This document shows, one piece after another, positions 13,201 through 23,900 of a stretch of 64,000 nt of DNA (positions within the stretch are counted from its first letter, which is position 1; each line of letters starts with the position of its first letter). Origin of the DNA: JAFEDN01 sp963832945 (GTDB taxonomy: Bacteria > Pseudomonadota > Gammaproteobacteria > Coxiellales > Coxiellaceae); NCBI GenBank assembly GCA_963832945.1, contig CAWHVV010000006.1, forward strand, positions 440,067 through 504,066. Reading direction: 5' to 3'. The position numbers and the translations under genes were made by a program. The notes under the pieces are model-generated. The model did not search any database. It had not been told where the DNA came from and was given only the letters and a program-made list of their open reading frames with translations.

Positions 13201-13439
13201 GTGACGTTGACCTTAAAATCCGATCGTCATTGCCTGATTTACCTTCTCAGGATTTATCTCCTATAGGATCACCCAAAAGATCACATTCGGGATCTTCTTT
13301 GCTAGCTAGTGATTCTCCATTAACGCGGGAAAGTGCAAAACGTGATAGAGACCCTGAGGGGCAACGGAGCCAGAGAGCACCTCTTTCTTCGGGGGAAGTG
13401 AGTGTCAATCATAATGAAAAAAGTTGTTGTATTTCTTGA
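7269..13439 (+). CDS. Giant two-propeller FG-GAP/cadherin-like membrane protein with CaaX-like end
   Basis: An intact protein of 2056 residues and the largest family member. After MKNGQFPE and a unique 60-residue insert come FG-GAP units (about residues 85-585, loop DLNADGIADLVIGA). One cadherin-like repeat (587-690), a second FG-GAP block (694-1200) and about four cadherin-like repeats (1200-1635) follow. A dystroglycan-type cadherin-like domain (about 1635-1735) precedes the transmembrane helix (about 1737-1758, TPTVAVSVLTALVGYLY). The cytoplasmic tail differs from that of the paralogues but keeps NCISCYGRG. It has a short coiled coil (ERLSLLENQVERQVERI) and a Ser-rich stretch, and it ends KSCCIS. 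CCIS fits a CaaX prenylation signal, which bacteria cannot use themselves but some translocated effectors do. No signal peptide is seen. GC is higher than in the flanking genes. Confidence 0.85.
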   Translation: MKNGQFPEIIKLADLNGQNGFKLVSQESMMRDFSVHSVMDSINTDTDISSSEKESTASALSIGRKLLSSDSVVSLCDQPMGQLELSNLTASLGFTLNGVTTGDASGTAVSGIGDLNDDGVADIVIGAYEASPGGRLQAGASYVIFGSRTVSGDGLLELSTLNGTNGFVINGVAAGDQSGIAVSGAGDFNADGIADLLIGAYTASPGGRTNAGASYVVFGHHQIGGNGTLELSSLNGTNGFALLGVSSEDLTGFAVSGVGDINSDGIADLVIGAYGAMTHTGASYVVFGSHTIQNNGTLELSNLNGTNGFVINGVTRGDWSGFSVSGAGDLNADGVADLAIGAYGASPDGRSQAGTSYVVFGRHALGGNGTLALSGLNGVDGFTLWGAVAGGNCAQLGKAGDVNADGIADLLIGAVDASPEGRGNAGTNYVVFGHRQVGGNGTLDLSNLNGTNGFAINGVAAGDYSGWWVSGAGDLNADGIADLVIGAALASPGGRYQAGASYVVFGSPALGSQGVLELSSLSGVNGLAINGVTAQDQSGYAVSSAGDFNADGIGDLLIGAANASPPGGRGSAGASYVLFGRIFSPFVRNSLTIQQGEGVVLTTLLSVTPDTNLSTFTVCDLSYGQFEMPLFNPPGQAITSFTGNQLHAREIVFVTEGGTQAPSYTIQVEKLGTVFQSTADIDFTPLATAHSRAAIELSTVTRCEGIVINGVSPNDWSGFSVSGAGDLNADGIADLLIGANQASPGGRASAGAGYVVFGSRDMGGNDTLELFSLNGVNGFVLNGVSAGDQSGRSVSDAGDLNADGIADLVIGAICVSPGGRYQAGASYVVFGSHSIGGNGTLELSSLNGTNGFVLNGVAAGDLTGIISSAGDLNADGIADLVIGALYARSYAGATYVVFGHQGVGGNGTLELSSLNGVNGFAIYGVSAHDNSGSSTNVGDFNADGIADLVIGAGGASTGGRINAGASYVVFGSHSIGGNGTFELSNLNGVNGFVLNGVSSGDQSEWVGDAGDLNADGIDDLVIGSVGASPEGKTRAGASYVVFGHREIGGNGTLELSSLNGVNGFALWGVNPGDGSGFSANGAGDVNADGVADLLIGTRFASPGGKTHAGASYVVFGHRQMGGNGVLELSSLNGTDGFVLNGAAAGDGGNSYGGPVSGVGDMNGDGLADMVMGAYGASPEGRTQAGRSYLLWGRKTEDSFDSLQLLTNRFPMISGQTLVLSAQYLNVGVVCDSSDSIVYQVSNLTYGYFALTAAPGAPITLFNQTQINQNQVQFVQDGSPSLPSFILNISSPRDTMTVPGFVHFNARPDIVNNRLPVNQGQLMPILPAYLWATDRETPADWLLYTVSNVHDGEFQWQGDSSGGVTSFTGQNISDGALFFQHDGSTLLPGYTMTVTDGVNIYMTEGVVNFDLLPTLINNQLAVNQGRSTTLTSAMLSAQSPQYPAGQLRFLVSNVTQGQFQQVASNGSVIETDLTDFLQQAVADQHIQFVHDGAPQAPSYHVAVTDGQATVPIPAQAALISFNHAPVLQLNPLVIDQGRPTVIRSQDLSATDVETPAVNLVFQVSQVSGGYFEYAATLGVAITEFLQLSVQISSVQFSNNGSEAMPAFAISVSDTGIGTAPPITVGPQAAQITFNHQPLVKAGKTLANQTVVNSQQFDFTIDTDIFSDPDNHTLTFSAQLSDGQPLPDTLSFDGVDQFSGTLQGFSELNITVSAADPRGLTTNSSFIINVLPQKSTLFNLILTPTVAVSVLTALVGYLYRRWRMWDHRQLNKFADQLRLALNIDVYDFSNEEGADYLRKLDHLIVKLNENHGGFYKKLTPQETKVFAGDVADVLRKYPGMIKPAPWYIKGFNCISCYGRGVKLLDITAFGYETNNIARGAVAAYQHRKNLMSIESGAVEVEMEVLQDAKLVKEEKGLRTQAWGKTQAIKQESSVEERLSLLENQVERQVERIAPLEKQVVIMGTHFNLFKTSSAEIPRQSDVDLKIRSSLPDLPSQDLSPIGSPKRSHSGSSLLASDSPLTRESAKRDRDPEGQRSQRAPLSSGEVSVNHNEKSCCIS

Positions 13440-13514
13440 AGAAATTGATGTGCGTGACGCTACAAGGATTAGCTATCGAAGTAAAATCGAATCACCTAAT
13501 TTTGAGGAGTCGAC

Positions 13515-13562
13515 ATGAAACAAGGACATTTTCCAGCAATCGTCATTTTTAATTTAATTTAA
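13515..13562 (+). pseudogene. Orphan start peptide of an FG-GAP paralogue
   Basis: A 15-codon frame reads MKQGHFPAIVIFNLI then TAA. It is preceded by TTGAGGAG, the leader seen before the FG-GAP genes. Its first residues match the MKQGQFPAV start of the gene at 15033. It looks like the scar of a deleted paralogue; a short leader peptide for the next gene is the alternative. Confidence 0.45.
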
Positions 13563-13574
13563 AAGGAGGTTTTT

Positions 13575-14993
13575 ATGAGACACGTTTCCAGACAGGAATT
13601 ATTGACCATGGCGCAAACGATCATTCAGCAGCCGGAATTTAAAATTCCAGAATCGCCTACAGATCAGCGCCCGATAACTGCGGTTTCTTGCATCGTTCTG
13701 ATGAGCTTTGTGATGATTCAGTTGATCGAATTGCGGTCGCAAGGCAAAGTTCCTAATAATCTCAGCCCTGAAGAACAAAAAATCACTGAATTTTTGCTGA
13801 AAAAAATTCAGTTCCCGGCTCATGTCCCCTATTTGAGAGTTTTTTTTCAGAAAATCCGCGCTCAGTTAAACCAGTTTACCCAGGCCTTTTATAGAGAACA
13901 TGTCCCTCAAAATTATCCCGCCAAAAATAAATTAATTGAACTCTACGATTATTTGTTGCGGGATTCACTTATGCTCCATCCAACCTGTCCGTTTTTTGCC
14001 GCCAAGAAAGAAATCCCCCTGCAACCGTTTGAGTCCTTATTGGGTTTTCATTGGATTGAAATGGAGATTAAACAGTTAGTGGAAGTCAACGACGCCTTAT
14101 CGCCTTATTTTCGTACTTTGTTGGGAATTTGGCAGAAACCGAATGCGTTGAAAACCCCGATGACTGTGGCTGGTCTGGCGGGTCAGCATATTGACTGGGC
14201 CGGTAGTTTATCCTGGGTAGGACTGCCGGCGTTATCCTTTCTAACGCCGCCTTCCATCAAGACCTTTGTTTACAAACCCGAGTATCAAGGACTGGTATTT
14301 TCTTCGGAATTACTCGATTTTTTGGCGCCTGAAACCAAACTCAACACAGATGTGGCCCAAGTTAAAAAAATGGCTGTTCAACTACTCAAGACTCATGAGA
14401 AATTGCACACAGACTTATTAAAAGAGCATGGTTTAACCCGGCGTGCGCAATTAGAGGAAAAAGAACACGTTACCGGCTCGGATGAAGTCGAAGAAAAAGA
14501 TATCACCTTAACGTTTGCCGAGTCTTCGATCCATCAAATCGATGTGCAGCGGAAAACCGATTTGGCCGCCGCCATCAAGGCCATGGAATCGGCTTTGGAT
14601 GAATATTTAGAAAAGGCAACCGGGCGCGTCTCTTTAGCGACCCTGGCCAGAAGGATCAAAGGATGGTATGAACGAACGCCCGAGATCGTGTATCCTCTGG
14701 AAAATTTATTAATTCAATCAGATCCGACTACCGGTGGTGTCATGACGATGAGCGAATCCCGTTCATCTGTTGAATCGACTTCAATACCGGTTACTAGACC
14801 CTTGTCGTCTTCGGGTTCGGGATCAACCAGCAGTACCACCAGCAGTCTAACCGGCACGGTTGTCCAACGGCCTTTGAGTAGTTCGTTGTCTCAGACTTTA
14901 GTGGCTGGAGACGCCAAGAAAAACCAGACGCCGACAAGTAGTTCGAATCAAACCAAAAAGTCCACTGACCCAATAGGTTTGAAAACTAAATAA
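13575..14993 (+). CDS. Unknown 472-residue protein with Ser/Thr-rich tail
   Basis: The start follows a strong AAAGGAGG (13561-13568). I recognise no family. The first ~370 residues look mostly helical, with charged helices around residues 270-370 (for example KDITLTFAESSIHQIDVQRK). The last ~90 residues are low-complexity Ser/Thr (SSSGSGSTSSTTSS). There is no signal peptide; one short hydrophobic stretch (AVSCIVLMSFVMIQLIEL, residues 36-53) could be a membrane or buried helix. It sits between two FG-GAP genes, behind a relic of an FG-GAP leader and start. It may therefore be a cargo gene that replaced a paralogue, or a partner of the cluster. Ser-rich disordered tails are also seen on the neighbouring kinase and LRR proteins. 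Confidence 0.65.
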   Translation: MRHVSRQELLTMAQTIIQQPEFKIPESPTDQRPITAVSCIVLMSFVMIQLIELRSQGKVPNNLSPEEQKITEFLLKKIQFPAHVPYLRVFFQKIRAQLNQFTQAFYREHVPQNYPAKNKLIELYDYLLRDSLMLHPTCPFFAAKKEIPLQPFESLLGFHWIEMEIKQLVEVNDALSPYFRTLLGIWQKPNALKTPMTVAGLAGQHIDWAGSLSWVGLPALSFLTPPSIKTFVYKPEYQGLVFSSELLDFLAPETKLNTDVAQVKKMAVQLLKTHEKLHTDLLKEHGLTRRAQLEEKEHVTGSDEVEEKDITLTFAESSIHQIDVQRKTDLAAAIKAMESALDEYLEKATGRVSLATLARRIKGWYERTPEIVYPLENLLIQSDPTTGGVMTMSESRSSVESTSIPVTRPLSSSGSGSTSSTTSSLTGTVVQRPLSSSLSQTLVAGDAKKNQTPTSSSNQTKKSTDPIGLKTK

Positions 14994-15032
14994 TGTAGTG
15001 ATTTGTAGTGATAACTTTAGGAGGACAATAAA

Positions 15033-18000
15033 ATGAAACAAGGACAATTTCCGGCAGTGTTGCCGTTGGGCAATTTGAATGAGAAAAATGGATTTAAATT
15101 AGATGGGGAAAATAATGGTGATGGGAGTGGCCGTTCCGTCAGCACGGCGGGCGATATCAATGGCGATGGGATAGTGGATCTGCTGATTGGCGCGTATGGT
15201 TATCCGAACGTGAATTATAAAGGCCGCAGCTATGTGGTGTTTGGCGGCGCTGGTGTGGGGAGTAATGGCCTATTGGCCTTGTCGAGCTTGACGGGCACCA
15301 ATGGGTTTAAATTGGATGGGGAAAACAATAATGATTGGAGTGGCATTTCCGTCAGTGCAGCAGGCGATATCAATGACGATGGGGTAGCGGATCTGCTGGT
15401 TGGGGCGCAGGGTTATCTCAAAGGAAATTATAAAGGCCGCAGTTATGTGGTGTTTGGCGGGACCGGCGTGGGGAGCAACGGTATAGTGGCCTTGTCAAGC
15501 TTGACAGGCGCCAATGGCTTTAAATTGGATGGGGAAAATAATGGTGATGGGAGTGGCCTTTCCGTCAGTGCGGCAGGTGACATCAATGGCGATGGGATAA
15601 CGGATTTGCTGATTGGAGCGTGGGGCTATCCTGGCAATACTTTTAAAGGTCGCAGCTATGTGGTGTTTGGCGGCGCTGGCGTGGGAAGCAATGGCCTGTT
15701 GTCCTTGTCAGGCTTGACGGGCATCAATGGGTTTAAATTGGATGGAGAAAATAATAATGATGGGAGTGGTCGTTCCGTCAGCGCGGCAGGCGACATCAAT
15801 AGCGATGGGATAATGGATCTGCTAATCGGGGCGTATTTTTATCCGAGCGGTTATCCTAACGATAATAGTGCTAAAGGCCGCAGCTATGTGGTGTTTGGCG
15901 GCGCTGGCGTGGGAAGCAATGGTAAATTGGCCTTGTCGAGCTTGATGGGCGCCAATGGCTTTAAATTGGATGGGGAAAATAATGGTGATGCGAGTGGTCT
16001 GTCCGTCAGCACGGCAGGCGATGTCAATGGCGATGGGATAGCAGATCTGTTGATCGGGGCGTCTGGTTACCCCAGCGGTAATCATAAAGGCCGCAGCTAT
16101 GTGGTGTTTGGCGGTGTTGGAGTAGGGAGCAATGGCACATTGGCCTTGTCGAGCTTGAGGGGCGTCAAGGGCTTTAAATTGGATGGGGAAAATAATGATG
16201 ATATAAGCGGCTATTCCGTCAGCACGGCAGGCGATGTTAATGGTGATGGGGTAGCGGATCTGCTGATCGGGGCGCCATATTACCCCAATGGTAACCGTAA
16301 AGGCCGCAGTTATGTAGTGTTTGGCGGTGCTGGGGTGGGCGGCAATGAGAATATTTTATTATCCAGTTTAAATGGAACTAATGGCTTTAAATTGGATGGA
16401 GAAAATAATAATGATTTGAGTGGCATTTCAGTCAGCGGGGCAGGCGACATTAATGGCGATGGGATAGCAGATCTGCTGATTGGAGCGTATTATTATCCTG
16501 GCGGTAATGGTAAAGGCCGCAGCTATGTGGTGTTCGGCGATATTCCGCCTGTGTTGGTGAATAACAGTTTATCTTTGTATGCCAATGAAACTGTGCTGAT
16601 CAACTCCAATCATCTGGCAGCTTATGATCGAAATCATGACAATAAAACTTTAGTGTTTGTGCCATCCAGTGTGACCCACGGGCAATTTGAACTCACTGGC
16701 AATCCGGGTAAAGCGATTACTAATTTCACGCAGCAACAAATTATGGTGGGAGACATTCAATTTGTACCAGATGGCTCTCCTGAAGCTCCAGGCTACAATA
16801 TCACTGTGCGTACTACCGGAATTGCCTATGTCAGTGAAACGCCGGCTAACATCACTTTTAATCTTCTGCAAATTAAAAATAATCAACTGCTGATTAACCA
16901 GGGTCAAACGGTGGAGTTGACTACTGAAAATCTCAGTGCTATTGATACCGGTGGTCAGGAAGAAAACGTAGAGTTTATTATTAGTGACTTGCAACATGGG
17001 CAATTTCAATGGATTAATTTTCCGGATCAGCCGATTTTAACTTTCAAACAGAAAAATATTACCGATGGCGCTGTTAGCTTTGTGCACGATGGTTCTGCCT
17101 TGCCGCCGTCTTACAACGTGACTGTCAGCAATGGAAAAATCACCGTCGGTCCGCAAGCCGGCCTGATTGATTTTGATATTTTACCGGTCATTCTCAACAA
17201 CACTTTGCGGATTAACCAGGGAGAATCCATTGTTCTCAATTCTGTAATACTCAGCGCCACACATCGCGGCGGAGATGACGCTAACTTGATGTTCGTGATC
17301 AGCAACATACAACACGGCAATTTCGGTGTGATTAACGCCAGTGCTCAGCCAATCTTTTCTTTTTACCAGCAAAACATCACTGACGGGCAAATTCAATTCA
17401 ACCATGATAATTCAGTGCTTGCTCCGGCCTATACGGTTTCTGTGACTGACGGCAGAGTGAGTTCGCCGGCTCAATCCGCTCTCATTGATTTTGACGCCAT
17501 TCCGGTTTTGGAAAATAACACGTTGGCGATTAACCAGGGCCAGCAAGTGATTTTAAATGCGGGAATTCTCAGCGCTTCTCACGCCACCGGCAAACCCAAT
17601 ACCTTACTGTTTAATATCAGTGACGTGCAACACGGTCAATTTAGTTTTATTGGCTCACCCGCTAAAGCCATCACGAGCTTTTATCAACAAAATATCGCCG
17701 ATCAGTCTGTGCGGTTTATCCATGATAATTCGACATCACCGCCCACATATACCGTACTGGTAACCGATGGCCGTTTGAGTTCAACGGCTGAACCGGCAGT
17801 CATCGATTTTGACGCCACGCCGATGTTGCAAAATAATTCTTTAGTGATTAACCAGGGGCAAATTGTGATAGTCAATGAACAGATGTTGTCTGCCACTCAT
17901 CCAACCGGAGAAGATAATCTGTTATTGTTTATGATAAGCAATTTGACTTATGGCCAGTTTAGTGTCGTTGCCTCACCTGATCAATCTTTGGTGCAGTTTT

Positions 18001-20699
18001 ATCAGCAAAACATCACGGATCAACACATTCAATTTACCCACGACAATTCCATCTCAGCGCCGGCGTATTAAGTTTTTGTCACCGATCAGCGAATCACCAC
18101 AGCGCCGCAGTCTGCGCACATTGATTTTGACGCCAATCCGATATTGGTCAACAATACGTTAATCATCAACCAGGGTCAGCGGGTGATTTTAGATTCCTCC
18201 TCTTTGAGTGCAATCCATACGACAGGTCCTGCTGATGCTTTAGTGTTTAACGTCAGCGAGGTGCAGCATGGCCAGTTCAGCTGGAGTAATTCACCGAATC
18301 AGGGAATCAGCAATTTTTATCAACAAAATGTGACCCATGGCAGAGTTCAATTCACTCATGATAATTCAACGCTCGCTCCCGCTTATCGCGTATCAATAAC
18401 AGATGGCCGGGTCACAACTGTACCCGTTTCAGCCCGGATTGATTTTGACACCACCCCCTTGCTGTTAAACAATAGTCTGCGCATTAATCAGGGCCAAACG
18501 GTGATCTTAACTTCATCTGATTTAACAGCTACGCATTCGGGTAAACCGGATAGTACATTGCAATTCGTGGTGTCACAACTTACCCACGGCAACTTTAGTT
18601 TTATTAGCACGCCTCAATTCCCTCTAAACACTTTTCAACAGCAAAACATCACCGATGGTGTAGTGCGGTTTACCCAGGATGGTTCAGCACAACCTCCAAA
18701 ATATGCCATTTCCGTGACTGATGGACGCATCAGCACATCCCCGCAATTTGCCATAATTGATTTTGATCCGTTACCGATTTTAGTGAACAATCAACTGAAA
18801 ATCAGTCAGGGGCAAACGGTCACTCTGACGACCGATAATTTGTTGGCAACCCATGCGGGTCTCGCTGACCCACAATTGACGCTTATCATTACCAACATCA
18901 GCAATGGCCGCTTTATTGTGCCGGAAAAAGATTGGCAATCCGTCCTCCCCTTAGACACGAGTTTTCAACAACAGCAAATCATGGACCAGTCGGTGTTGTT
19001 TTATCAGCAGGGAACTGATGCACCGGCTTACGTGGTATCGGTCAGCGACGGGCGTATCAGTACATCACCACAATCCGCCACCATTACTTACTCGGTGAAA
19101 CCGGTTCTACAAAGCAATCAATTTGCGGTGAGTAAAGGTCAGCCGGTGATCTTAACGACCGATAATTTGCTGGCGACCCGTTCCGGCCAGGCGCTGGAGA
19201 CGTTGCAGTTTCTAATACCATTGGAAATGACTCACGGACAGTATGAGAAGCGCAGCACCCCGGGAGTGGCGATATCATCGTTTTATCAAAAAGAGATTAT
19301 TCAACAGGGTATCCTCTTTGTGCATGATAATAGCACCCTCCCGCCTGATGGAGATTTGGTGGTGTGGGATAGCAGCACGGGATTATCCACGGACGCACAG
19401 GAAACCCGCACCTTATTGCTGCTGAATAATCACTTACCGATCAACCAGGGCGAAACCTTGACGTTGACGCCAGAGATGTTAAAAGCAGCGGGTAATCAGG
19501 CGCCGGCTGACAACATCGTGTTTACGCCGGTACCCGGCACAGTGCAGTATGGGAATTTTGCTTTGAAAAGCGCGCCGAATTATCCCATTCCCAGCTTTCG
19601 CCAGAGCCAGATGACCGACGGTGAAGTTGTTTTTGTGCCGGATGACTCGGCCAAAGCACCTACTTGTTATTTGACGTTGAGTGATGGTCAGCCAGGAGGC
19701 GCCAGTGGCACGTTCAAGTGCGGAGTGGATTTTGATACTCCTCCTACTTTGGATCGAGCTTATTTAAGCATAGCGCCACAGGAAACGGTAGGAATTAGCG
19801 CGGTGAATTTAAAAGCCTCGAGCGCCCGGTTTCCAGCGAGTACCCTGTTATTTAAGATTAGCGATCTGTCCCATGGATTTTTTGCCGATATTGATGACCA
19901 AAGCAGGCTGCCGATTTTCAACTTTACCCAGCAGCAGGTGATAGACAATCGGATTTTATTTACCGCGGATAATTCCAGCCTGAGCCCTCATTTTCAGGTA
20001 TCTGTTTGGGATAGCCGAATGAGCTGTATCGGCTGCCCTAAACCTGCCGACGTGGTGTTTCAATCAGGCGGACAATCGAACGGCGACGTATCGGAAGTCA
20101 TTCGCAATGCGATTATCGGCGCTTTGACCAGTGGAGCCATTGGCCTGGTGTTCTTTGCGATTGAATGGTATTTGCGTTACAAACATATGCCGCATTTGCA
20201 TCGGGCCGCCCGGGCGGTGGTGGATGGTGAAGAACAGGCGGGTTATTCCGATACGATTTTATTGCCGATGGCGCGGGAAGTGTTTTCGCGCATCAAGATC
20301 ACCGGCTGTTTAGGTTACATTAATCAACATCAATACAATGAATACGTCGGCGCGGTGGGTATAGTCATTCAATCTCTGGAAGCCAAAGGGGTATTGCACG
20401 CGGATCGTTGGTATGAAGTACAACGGGCTGATCGGCAGGCGATATTGGATGCGGTAGCGGCGCAAACCAAACAGATTGTCGGTAATCAACGATGCTGCTC
20501 CTGTCGAACCTTCAAAAGTTTTTACCAGGCGGAAGCGTCCCCGAGAATGATTCGCGATCATGCCGACGAGATTGCCACCGCCGTACAACAACAATTAACT
20601 CGAGGTCCCGGTCAACAGGGCGCGGTTCCCTTAAATCCAATAGGAATCAACGCCGGTCCGGGAGACGACGCCCAAAGACCGTTGTTGATCATGGATTGA
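15033..20699 (+). pseudogene. FG-GAP/cadherin-like membrane protein with in-frame TAA at 18069
   Basis: AGGAGG at 15020 precedes MKQGQFPAV. Seven nearly identical FG-GAP units (15060-16540; GFKLDGENN, DINGDGI-DLLIGA, KGRSYVVFGG) make one propeller. Eleven cadherin-like repeats then run to about 20080. The transmembrane helix is at 20093-20180 (IRNAIIGALTSGAIGLVFFA). The tail carries RIKITGCLGYI and NQRCCSCRTFKSFY, closest to the gene at 2554. In the fifth cadherin-like repeat the expected APAY-V-VTDG reads APAY, TAA, VFVTDQR. Reading resumes in the same frame, so a single nonsense codon separates a 1012-residue secretable half from the membrane-anchored half. Restored length is 1888 codons. 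The rest shows no further decay. Confidence 0.8.
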
Positions 20700-20753
20700 T
20701 CCTGTGAGAAGCTGCAAAGTTTTTGTGGTAGATTAAGAAATTTGGGAGATTTT

Positions 20754-20843
20754 ATGGATATTTTAGGAATATTTGAAGTGGGTGCGATGATCGCCGCGGG
20801 CGAAGACGATACAAAAAAAAAGAACCACCGGAAGGGAAATTAA
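20754..20843 (+). CDS. Possible 29-residue small protein
   Basis: ATG at 20754 follows TGGGAG with good spacing. It encodes MDILGIFEVGAMIAAGEDDT followed by a basic KKK-N-RKGN end. It lies in the 255-base gap between two FG-GAP genes. A hydrophobic then charged small protein is possible, but the frame could be chance or the start of a deleted gene. Confidence 0.3.
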   Translation: MDILGIFEVGAMIAAGEDDTKKKNHRKGN

Positions 20844-20921
20844 TCTCTTTCCGCTAGTCCGTACGAAAAAACGTGAAGCTGTTTAGAAAAACCGGTATGA
20901 CTGACAACACCAGGTTAGTGA

Positions 20922-20954
20922 AGATTTTTTAAAAACCAATTTTTATGGAGAAAA
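20922..20954 (+). promoter_or_regulatory. Conserved leader, class B copy 1
   Basis: The AGATTTTTTAAAAACCAATT block followed by TTTATGGAGAAAA recurs almost identically at 26006-26041 ahead of the next FG-GAP gene. GGAG (20947-20950) is the ribosome binding site for ATG 20955 or 20958. This leader class differs from the one at 2494 and 7214. Confidence 0.55.
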
Positions 20955-23900
20955 ATGATGAAAAATTTTGATTTACTTTCTTTAAATTCTACTTTTTCAT
21001 TGGATGCTGATGTCAATGGTACCTTTATCCAATTGGAACAATTCACACCGCCTATTCGTGCCGGGCAACGGCGTTTATTGTCGGTAGAAACTAGTTTTCC
21101 GGCCAGTGTTGATATGGCTAGTTTAACGCCGGCAACGGGTTTTAGCGTCAATGGAGTTGGGCGGCAAGATAATCTTGGCTATTCGGTGAGTAGTGCAGGG
21201 GATCTCAATAATGATGGGATAGATGATATTATCATTGGCGCTCCCAATGTGAATGCATCCGCAGGCGCCTGTTATGTCATATTTGGAAAACCAAATATTG
21301 GGAGCTTGAATAGTATTATACCTTCAGATTTAAACGGTAAGAATGGGTTCGTTTTAACTGGAGTTGTTGCTAGTTCTAGTGGATCTTCGGTCAGTGGAGT
21401 AGGTGATATCAATGGCGATGATATAGATGATCTAATTATTGGGGCGCCTTCCGCTAATTCAAATGCAGGCGTTAGTTATGTGGTATTTGGAAATGCGAAC
21501 ATTGGTAGCTCTGGAACCATGGCGCTTTCCAGCTTAAATGGCTCTAACGGATTTGTTGTCACTGGTATCAATGGAGGAAATGGTTGTCCTCCCTGTGATA
21601 ATAGTGGTACTTCAGTCAGTGGTTTAGGTGACATTAATAACGATGGCGTCAATGATTTCATCATTGGTGCGCCTTACGCTAATTCAAATGCGGGTGCTAG
21701 TTATGTTGTGTTCGGAGGAATAGACATTGGTAGTTCTGGGAGCATTGCTCTTTCGAGTTTAAACGGCGCCAACGGATTTGTATTAAATGGAATTAAGGGG
21801 GTTTGGTAGTGGGGATGCGAGCGGTTCCTCAGTCAGCGGAGCAGGTGATGTGAATGGTGATGGTGTGAATGATTTGATCATTGGTGTACCAGGTTACAAT
21901 TCGCAAACGACTGCTAGTTATGTGGTGTTTGGGAAATCCAATGTTGGTAGCTCAGGTAGTATTGCTCTTTCCAGTTTGAATGGTTCCAATGGCTTTATTT
22001 TAATGGGTAACGGTATTGATCAATTCGGTACTTCAGTGAGTAGTGTAGGCGACGTCAATGGTGACGGATTGGATGATTTGATTATTGGAGCGCCATCGGC
22101 CAATTCAGGTGCAGGCGCCAGTTATATCATATTTGGAAATCCAGATATTGGTAACTTAGGTAACATGACTCTTTCCAATTTGAATGGTTCCAATGGGTTT
22201 GTTTTAGAGGGTGTTTTGAGCAGTGGTTCAGTCGGTACTTCAGTCAGTGGGGCAGGTGACGTCAACGCTGATGGTCTGGATGATTTGATTATTGGAGCGC
22301 CATTCACAGGTTGCAGCTATATTATATTCGGAAATTCAAATATTGGGAGCTTAAGCAATATTACTCTCTTCTGTAAAAATGGAATTAGTTTAAACGGTAT
22401 TAATGGATTTATTTTAAATAGTAATTTTTTTGAATTGGGTGGTTCAGTCAGTGGCGCAGGCGATATCAATGCAGATGGGGTAGATGATCTAGTGATTGGA
22501 GCTCCTAATGGCGCCGGCGTCGTGTATATAATATTTGGGGACGCTGCTATTTCATTATTAAATAATCAGTTAACGAGTACTAAAGGCAATACGGTGTTAT
22601 TAAACAGCAGTTATTTGAACGCTACATACCTTGCTCATTTTACCTGGAATTCGAACATATTATTTACGATTAATGGGATAGAACATGGTTATTTTTCATT
22701 CACCAATAATTCGTTCATTGCCATAACCAGTTTTTTACAACGGCAAGTCCAAAACGGCGAGGTGCAGTTTACGCATGATGATAGCCCTTTTCCTCCTGCA
22801 TATAACGTACAAATAGGCCATGGTTTAATCGTCTTAACGCAACCCGCCTCGGTTACGTTTATCCATCGCGGTGCTACTTTAATGAATAACAATCTCTTTG
22901 TGAATCAAGGGCAGCCTTTGACGTTATTTCCCAGTCAACTCAGCGCTAAAGATTTAGATAATAGCAATGATAATCCCAGCCTGATTTTTTTAATGAGTGC
23001 GGTGCGACACGGTTATTTTCAGCAAGCCGGTAATCCAGGCGTGGCGATTACCGGTTTTATTCAATCGCAAGTGGACATTAGTGCGATTCAATTCGTTCAC
23101 GATGGTAGCACCAATGCGCCGAATTGCAGCATCGCTGTCAGTGATGGTTCCATGACCACTGCTCCTCAAGCTTGTAATATTACTTTTAATTTAGCGCCGG
23201 TGTTAGGCAATAACACCATGACGCTGAATCAAGGTGAAACCTTAGTGTTAAATAATACCCTGTTCAGTGCAACAGATCCTGACGATCCGGCGCCCGGTTT
23301 AACGTTTATTGTTAGCAACGTGCGACACGGTCAATTTGAGTTAATGAATAGGCCAGGCGACCCCATTACCAGTTTTACGCAGTCTCAAATCTTTAATAGC
23401 ACAGTGCAATTTGTTCAGGATGGGACAATGTATGCGCCCAGTAATTGGGTGGCGGTCAGCGACGGCAAAATGACGATTCCGGCACAGGCTACCCAAATCT
23501 TTTTCAATGCAGCGCCGGTGTTGATCAATAATCAGTTGACGGTCAATCAGGGGCAAACGGTTGTTCTGAATAGCAATGACTTCAGTGCGACCGATCCGGA
23601 TGACAGCACATCCGGTTTGCTCTTTGTAGTCTCTGATGTCACCCAGGGTCAGTTTGAATCTCTGGGTTCATCGGGCAATCCCTTATTCCATTTCACGCCG
23701 GCGCAGGTACAAAACGGGTCGATTCAGTTCGTACAAAATAATAGTATCTATGCGCCCAGCATCAGCATGGCGGTGAGCGATGGAAAGATGACTATTCCCG
23801 CACAAACAACTCGGGTTACTTTTGACGCTTCTCCGGTTTTGACCACTAATCAGTTGGTGTTGGGTCAGGGGCAAACAGTTCTGATGAGCGCCATCAATTT

